From: Thermococci archaeon
Lineage (GTDB): Archaea; Methanobacteriota_B; Thermococci; Methanofastidiosales; B48-G16
Length of the DNA: 10,235 bases
Reading direction: 5' to 3'
Assembly (NCBI GenBank): GCA_003660605.1
Contig: QMUN01000014.1
Location: 1 to 10,235, forward strand
A program made the translations under genes and the position numbers. Of this stretch, positions 6,539-10,235 are shown piece by piece; position 1 is the stretch's first letter; each line of letters opens with the position of its first letter. The notes under the pieces are model-generated. The model was not told the DNA's origin and made no database searches. It saw only the letters and a list, made by a program, of their open reading frames with translations.

Positions 6539-8046
6539 AAACTGCAAATGATCTTTTTAAAGAATTCAAAATCTTGAGTGTCTCTGAGTTTTTTAAAAAA
6601 AATGCAGATATGCTTGGATACACTGGGAAAATCAGATCTATGACAATTCTGGTCCACGAGATGGTAACTAACGCTTTAGATGCATGTGAAGAAGCACATA
6701 TTTTGCCGGAAATAAGAGTAGAGATAGATCATAGAGGAGACTCTCATTACGAGATAAGTGTTGAGGATAATGCTACAGGGATCCCTTTAAAATTCATCCC
6801 AGATGTTTTCGGGAAGATGCTTGCGGGGAGCAAGGCTCACAGAAATATGCAGTCGCGGGGACAACAGGGAATAGGTGTATCCGGGGCTGTAATGTATTCT
6901 CAGGTTACCACGGGACAGCCTGCAGTTATAATTTCTTCTACTGGGGAAGAGATGTGGGAGGTAAAAATGAACCTGGATCTCCAGAAAAATGCAGGCAAGA
7001 TAATAGAAAAAAATAAAATTAATGATAACGGATGGAGAGGGACAAAGATCGTTATAGAAGCTAAGGATGTTACATACAACAAATCTAAGTACTCTCCTTA
7101 CAACTATCTGAGGATGTCTTCTATAGCAAATCCTCATGCAAGGATAGAGTTTATAGAGCCTGACGGAACAAAGATACTCTTTCCGAGATCGTCTAAAACT
7201 CTGCCAAAGTCGCCAAAGATAATGAAACTTCATCCCAGGGGGATGTCTACTGATGATCTTCTCGTAATGGCCAAGAACTGCAGAGCAAGGAAATTGGGGA
7301 GTTTTCTAAGATCGGAACTCGCCAGAGTATCAAGAAAAAAGGCAGAGGAGATAGAAAGAGTCAGCGGGGTATCCCTGGATAAAAACGTAAGTAGATTGAC
7401 ATGGAATGATGCAGAGAGAGTGGTGAATGCATTCAAAAAAATAGATTTTATGGCACCCTCCAGCGAAGGTCTTATCCCCATAGGGGAAGAAAATATAATA
7501 AAAGGTCTTTCCCTCATAAATCCGGAGTTTTCCGTTGCGATAACAAGAGCCCCGAAAACATATAGGGGGGGTATTCCATTCATAATAGAAGTAGGACTTG
7601 CATACGGGGGCAAAAGTGAGCCGGGTATAGAAATAATAAGATACGCTAACAGGAGTCCATTAGTATTTGACCAGGGTGGATGCGTTATAAATGAAGCTGT
7701 AAAAAGTATAGACTGGAGGAGGTACAGAGTAAATTTGGAATCAACTCCCTTAACAGTTTTTGTAAATGTAACATCTACCCATATACCGTATACATCTGCC
7801 GGCAAACAGGCCATAGCCATGGAAGAGGAGATCTTTAATGAGGTAAGGTTCGGGATAATGGAGACATGCAGAGGTCTAAAGAGATATATGGATTCAAAAA
7901 GGAGAGCATATAGAAAGAAACAGAGAATAGATTCTTTGCTTAAGTACGCACCCGAAACAAGCAAAGCCATCTCAAGACTTACCGGGAGAGACACCGATAA
8001 AGTTAAAAATTTGTTTATTAAACTCATAGAAAAAAAATATGCGTAG
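6535..8046 (+). CDS. top6B: DNA topoisomerase VI subunit B (ATPase)
   Basis: This 503-residue GHKL ATPase subunit of type IIB topoisomerase closes on ATP to drive strand passage with Top6A. Bergerat-fold motifs: [11 protein letters not shown] (Glu42, Asn46, Asp49), EDNATGIP (Asp78 to Gly82), and [17 protein letters not shown] (107-123) for the ATP lid. An H2TH region follows (about 235-300), then the transducer domain with the switch lysine Lys424 in TSAGKQAIA. An oddity is that the first Gly of the usual DNGxG box is Ala here (DNATG), a mild change. The length is slightly short (S. shibatae is about 530), with no large C-terminal extension. The gene ends in TAG (8044-8046); reading through would add only three residues before a TGA. 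The TAG forms part of the top6A SD (AGGTAA). Confidence 0.95.
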   Translation: MKTANDLFKEFKILSVSEFFKKNADMLGYTGKIRSMTILVHEMVTNALDACEEAHILPEIRVEIDHRGDSHYEISVEDNATGIPLKFIPDVFGKMLAGSKAHRNMQSRGQQGIGVSGAVMYSQVTTGQPAVIISSTGEEMWEVKMNLDLQKNAGKIIEKNKINDNGWRGTKIVIEAKDVTYNKSKYSPYNYLRMSSIANPHARIEFIEPDGTKILFPRSSKTLPKSPKIMKLHPRGMSTDDLLVMAKNCRARKLGSFLRSELARVSRKKAEEIERVSGVSLDKNVSRLTWNDAERVVNAFKKIDFMAPSSEGLIPIGEENIIKGLSLINPEFSVAITRAPKTYRGGIPFIIEVGLAYGGKSEPGIEIIRYANRSPLVFDQGGCVINEAVKSIDWRRYRVNLESTPLTVFVNVTSTHIPYTSAGKQAIAMEEEIFNEVRFGIMETCRGLKRYMDSKRRAYRKKQRIDSLLKYAPETSKAISRLTGRDTDKVKNLFIKLIEKKYA

Positions 8047-8054
8047 GTAAGAAA

Positions 8055-9131
8055 ATGAAAAAAACAGAAGAAAAGTTAACTGAGTTTGGAGAAAGTATCA
8101 TAAAGCAGTTAGAAAAAGGCAGAGATCCTTATATAAAGATAACACAGAGAAGTCTGGGCAATGTTAAGTATGATGATGTTAAAGGATTTCTGGTGATGGG
8201 AAACAAATATTCAAAAAGATATTATTTCAATATAGCACATACAAGGAAATTTATGCAGACCCTTCTCATCGCTTCGTACTGCAGGCAATTAATAAGTGAG
8301 AATAAACACGCAGGAATAAGGGAGCTTTATTATGCTTTAAAACATACACTTGAAGGTACAAAGAAAGAAAATACATTCGAGGATCAGGATGAGTCCAATC
8401 CTATAATAGAGGACCTTGAGCTCAGTCTCAATATCCTGAGGGAAGAACTTAATCTGACCGCTGATAGACGGGGATATATTTATGGGGATATAGTAATAAA
8501 AGACGGTGAAGATCAGTTTAATTGTTCAAAACTTGGAAGAGGGGGGTGGGCTGTGCCAGGAAATGTGGAAGAGATCGAGTTCAAAAGAGTAAATGCTAAA
8601 TATATTTTAGTAGTAGAAACTGCCGCAATGGCTGATAGATTAATAGAAGAGAAGTTTGCCCAGAAAAACAAGGCTTTAATAGTAGCATGCCAGGGACAGG
8701 CACCGAGGGGTGTAAGACGTCTTATAAAAAGAATACGTAAAGAAGCAAAGCTCCCCGTCCTCGTTTTTACAGATGGAGATCCTTACGGCTGGTACATATA
8801 CTCCACAATAAAACAGGGATCGATTAATTTGGCTTATCTATCAAAAAGATTGTCTGTTCCCGATTCGAAATTTGTGGGAATGACTATAGATGACATAGAA
8901 ATGTACGGCCTTGAAAATGTAACGGAAAAACTCAAGGAAACAGATATAAAGAGGATAAAAGAAGAGTTGGAGTATCCGTGGTTCAAAACTAAAGACTGGC
9001 AGAGACAGTTAAAACTCGCATTAAAAAAAGGAGTCAGAATAGAACAGCAGGCTCTCGCTAATAAGTCTCTAAGCTTTGTAGCCGACAAGTATCTCCCGGA
9101 AAAAATAAAAAATGAGATGTTTTTGTCGTGA
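8055..9131 (+). CDS. top6A: DNA topoisomerase VI subunit A (Spo11-like DNA cleavage subunit)
   Basis: This 358-residue catalytic subunit forms the 5'-phosphotyrosyl link with DNA. The winged-helix/CAP region carries [14 protein letters not shown] (Tyr92-Tyr93; by comparison with Spo11 the second tyrosine is the likely nucleophile). The Toprim domain shows Glu188 in LVVETAAM and Asp240/Asp242 in [18 protein letters not shown], the metal-binding acidic set. The conserved GCGGW-like region appears here as [11 protein letters not shown] (about 160-170). The length is normal (about 360-390). The start ATG lies eight bases after top6B with AGGTAA as its SD; the stop is TGA. It is the last gene of the long operon: about 128 bases of promoter-like sequence follow before the next gene. 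Confidence 0.95.
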   Translation: MKKTEEKLTEFGESIIKQLEKGRDPYIKITQRSLGNVKYDDVKGFLVMGNKYSKRYYFNIAHTRKFMQTLLIASYCRQLISENKHAGIRELYYALKHTLEGTKKENTFEDQDESNPIIEDLELSLNILREELNLTADRRGYIYGDIVIKDGEDQFNCSKLGRGGWAVPGNVEEIEFKRVNAKYILVVETAAMADRLIEEKFAQKNKALIVACQGQAPRGVRRLIKRIRKEAKLPVLVFTDGDPYGWYIYSTIKQGSINLAYLSKRLSVPDSKFVGMTIDDIEMYGLENVTEKLKETDIKRIKEELEYPWFKTKDWQRQLKLALKKGVRIEQQALANKSLSFVADKYLPEKIKNEMFLS

Positions 9132-9162
9132 TGAAAGTTCGATCTCTGCCTTCCAGTTAAGG

Positions 9163-9177
9163 AAAGGGAATATAAAG
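9163..9177 (+). promoter_or_regulatory. Candidate distal promoter of the MNT-HEPN pair
   Basis: The purine-rich AAAGGGAA followed by TATAAAG (9171-9177) resembles a BRE/TATA unit. It would start transcription near 9199, so that the inverted repeats at 9202-9261 would be transcribed as a leader. It is an alternative to the proximal box and supported only by motif and position. Confidence 0.35.
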
Positions 9178-9201
9178 TTGCATTATGAGAAGATCGGAAA
9201 A

Positions 9202-9218
9202 CATTGTGCAATACAATG
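9202..9218. repeat. Inverted repeat, distal operator candidate
   Basis: CATTGT (9202-9207) and ACAATG (9213-9218) form a perfect inverted repeat around GCAAT. The right arm runs into the half-site TGAACGAT that recurs in the proximal operator, so this could be a second regulator-binding site. Confidence 0.45.
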
Positions 9219-9225
9219 AACGATA

Positions 9226-9235
9226 GTTTTTTATA
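9226..9235 (+). promoter_or_regulatory. Proximal TATA box, probably giving a leaderless transcript
   Basis: TTTTTTATAT resembles box A and is centred about 28 bases before the ATG at 9260, which has no SD site. A start at or next to that ATG would give a leaderless mRNA, common in archaea. The T-run may also help terminate the upstream operon. Confidence 0.5.
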
Positions 9236-9236
9236 T

Positions 9237-9250
9237 TGAACGATTGTTCA
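9237..9250. promoter_or_regulatory. Palindromic operator between TATA box and start of the MNT-HEPN pair
   Basis: TGAAC-GATT-GTTCA is a perfect 5-bp inverted repeat with a 4-base centre. It lies just downstream of the proximal TATA box, where bound protein would block polymerase. Its half-site also occurs in direct orientation upstream (TGAACGAT at 9217-9224), and TTATATTG flanks it on both sides (9231-9238 and 9251-9258, 20 bases apart). The adjacent gene encodes an HTH domain, so autoregulation is likely but inferred. Confidence 0.55.
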
Positions 9251-9259
9251 TTATATTGT

Positions 9260-9805
9260 ATGTTACAAGAGTTCAGGAAGTTCGTTGGAAACAAGGTGCT
9301 TGAGTATTTTATTACACATCCTTCTACAGAGATACATCTCAGAGATCTCTCACGAAGGCTGAAGATAAGCTCAGGGAGTGCAAGGAGTTACTGTAACCTT
9401 TTCGAAAGAGATGGCATCCTGCATCTTAAAAGAAAGGGAAATCTTAAACTCTTTAGTTTGAACAATGATAATATCGTTGTAAGGGAACTGAAGAATATCT
9501 ATTACGTCATCTTGCTCAAGGAATTCGGTATTGAAAAACTGGTAGGGAATTATATCTCCCTCGCGATCTATGGAAGCTTTGCATCGGGGGAGTACGACGA
9601 GAGAAGTGATCTCGATATCTTAATCATAGGGGAAGAGAAAGATGTAAACAAGGATAAAATTCTTACTCTTCAGGAATCCTTAAAAAGAGAAGTCCAGCTT
9701 ACAGTAATACCCTATTATAAATGGGAAAAAATGAAAAAGGAAGGGGACAGATTTGTTGAAAACATTCTAAGGAACCACATTCTTATTGGGGGTGCCGAAC
9801 TATGA
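9260..9805 (+). CDS. HTH-domain nucleotidyltransferase, MNT-type antitoxin-like
   Basis: This 181-residue protein combines an N-terminal winged HTH (about 5-68: VLEYFITHPSTEIHLRDLSR, then SGSARSYCNLFERDGIL) with a C-terminal minimal nucleotidyltransferase domain. The catalytic signature is YGSFASGEYDERSDLDILII, with Gly105-Ser106 and Asp117-x-Asp119. The third acidic residue of the polymerase-beta fold is not evident; its expected strand reads EVQLTVI. In MntA-type systems such proteins AMPylate and silence a HEPN ribonuclease; here the HTH also suggests DNA binding. I prefer ATG at 9260 over the in-frame TTG at 9236: the TTG has no SD and lies in the operator, while the ATG fits a leaderless start from the TATA at 9226-9235. 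It overlaps the HEPN gene by ATGA. Confidence 0.87.
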   Translation: MLQEFRKFVGNKVLEYFITHPSTEIHLRDLSRRLKISSGSARSYCNLFERDGILHLKRKGNLKLFSLNNDNIVVRELKNIYYVILLKEFGIEKLVGNYISLAIYGSFASGEYDERSDLDILIIGEEKDVNKDKILTLQESLKREVQLTVIPYYKWEKMKKEGDRFVENILRNHILIGGAEL

Positions 9806-10227
9806 AATTCGAAGAATGTATTGATAAAGGATTAATTAAAAAAGATCCCGGAGCCACGGGGAGAGTTGACAATTCCCTGAAAATAGCGGAAAGATTTCTG
9901 AAATCTGCAAGAAAGAATCTTGAAACTGAGGAGTACGAAATGACCGAGATTGCTGCATATAACAGCGGGTTTCACTCAGCAAGAGCCCTTCTCTTTGCAA
10001 AAGGGTATACCGAGAGGAGCCATTACTGTCTCGGCGTTGCGCTTAAATGTTTATATAAAAAAGATGAGATTATCAAGGCGCTTAACACTTTTGACAAAAT
10101 CAGACTCTCAAGACACAACGTGATGTATGGTGGTACCCTTATCACGGGAGAAGAAGCAGAGTTCGTTATTAAATTCGCAGAAGAATTTTTGGAGATTGTC
10201 AAAAAACAGCTAAATCTTGGAGGGTAG
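9802..10227 (+). CDS. HEPN-domain protein, putative toxin partner of the nucleotidyltransferase
   Basis: This 141-residue, mostly helical HEPN protein has typical segments: SLKIAERFLKSARKNLE, AAYNSGFHSARALLFAKGYT with ERSHYCL, and a C-terminal helix EEAEFVIKFAEEFLEIVKK. HEPN RNases carry R-x(4-6)-H; the matching site here reads RLSRHNVMYGG, with Arg101, Arg104, His105 and Tyr109, i.e. R-x3-H and H-x3-Y rather than R-x4-H-x-Y. It may therefore be a variant active site or an inactive or structural HEPN. The start ATG overlaps the nucleotidyltransferase stop (ATGA), with GGTG at 9791-9794 upstream. Such gene pairs are commonly toxin-antitoxin modules in archaea. The stop is TAG at 10225-10227. 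Function in this organism is inferred from pairing. Confidence 0.87.
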   Translation: MKFEECIDKGLIKKDPGATGRVDNSLKIAERFLKSARKNLETEEYEMTEIAAYNSGFHSARALLFAKGYTERSHYCLGVALKCLYKKDEIIKALNTFDKIRLSRHNVMYGGTLITGEEAEFVIKFAEEFLEIVKKQLNLGG

Positions 10228-10235
10228 AAATTACA

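Noticed and set aside
7230..8027. Minus-strand open frame of 265 codons
   Set aside because: It lies wholly within top6B on the opposite strand, its translation matches no family I know, and top6B has clear motifs throughout. It is a shadow frame.
8834..9211. Minus-strand open frame running from the operator region back into top6A
   Set aside because: Most of it is antisense to top6A. The translation has no recognisable features, and the intergenic portion is better explained by the promoter repeats.
9236..9259. TTG start for the HTH-nucleotidyltransferase
   Set aside because: It has no SD, overlaps the operator palindrome, and adds eight residues (MNDCSLYC) outside the HTH fold. The ATG at 9260 fits a leaderless start.
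1..10235. CRISPR arrays, tRNA or rRNA genes, insertion sequences
   Set aside because: I saw no regularly spaced repeats, no cloverleaf-like or rRNA-like sequence and no transposase. The few intergenic stretches are short and taken up by promoters, repeats or a terminator.

Overview
The window is archaeal. The evidence is a split glycine decarboxylase of the archaeal/Thermococcus type, ribosomal protein L40e, initiation factor aIF1A, a Rio1 kinase, a Dim2/Pno1-like KH protein, Tsr3, and both subunits of topoisomerase VI, together with strong Shine-Dalgarno (SD) sites matching the archaeal 16S 3' end (GGAGGTGAT) and TATA-box promoters. The DNA is AT-rich. The gene content and the aIF1A-Rio1-KH-Top6B-Top6A order fit a euryarchaeal lineage, but I cannot assign it further.

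Layout. (1) 1-250: the 3' end of an unrecognised protein, closed by a hairpin plus T-rich terminator. (2) 326-736, minus strand: a hicA-hicB toxin-antitoxin pair. HicB is intact, but hicA carries a one-base lesion that splits its frame. (3) 737-978: a promoter region with two TATA boxes and a perfect 6-1-6 palindrome. (4) 979-9131, plus strand: ten tightly packed genes, overlapping or separated by no more than 16 bases, that look like one operon: gcvPA, gcvPB, rhomboid protease, tsr3, rpl40e, aif1A, rio1, KH (dim2/pno1-like), top6B, top6A. (5) 9132-9259: a promoter densely packed with inverted repeats. (6) 9260-10227: an HTH-nucleotidyltransferase gene overlapping a HEPN gene, an MNT-HEPN toxin-antitoxin-like pair.

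How the genes relate. gcvPA and gcvPB encode the two halves of the PLP-dependent P-protein of the glycine cleavage system; gcvT, gcvH and lpd are not in the window. Tsr3, Rio1 and the KH protein are homologues of eukaryotic factors that act late in small-subunit rRNA maturation, and they sit with L40e and aIF1A, so the middle of the operon is a ribosome maturation/translation start block. Top6B and Top6A form the complete DNA topoisomerase VI.

Most notable points. gcvPB is interrupted by an in-frame TAG exactly where the family has a conserved Gln, while the other 371 downstream codons are intact and carry the PLP lysine. Either this is a recent CAG-to-TAG change or sequence error, or the UAG is decoded (pyrrolysine or readthrough). 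The same gene, top6B and the HEPN gene all end in TAG at the expected place, so UAG is still a working stop here. The broken hicA beside an intact hicB and the palindrome-rich, probably leaderless promoter of the MNT-HEPN pair are the other points worth checking.
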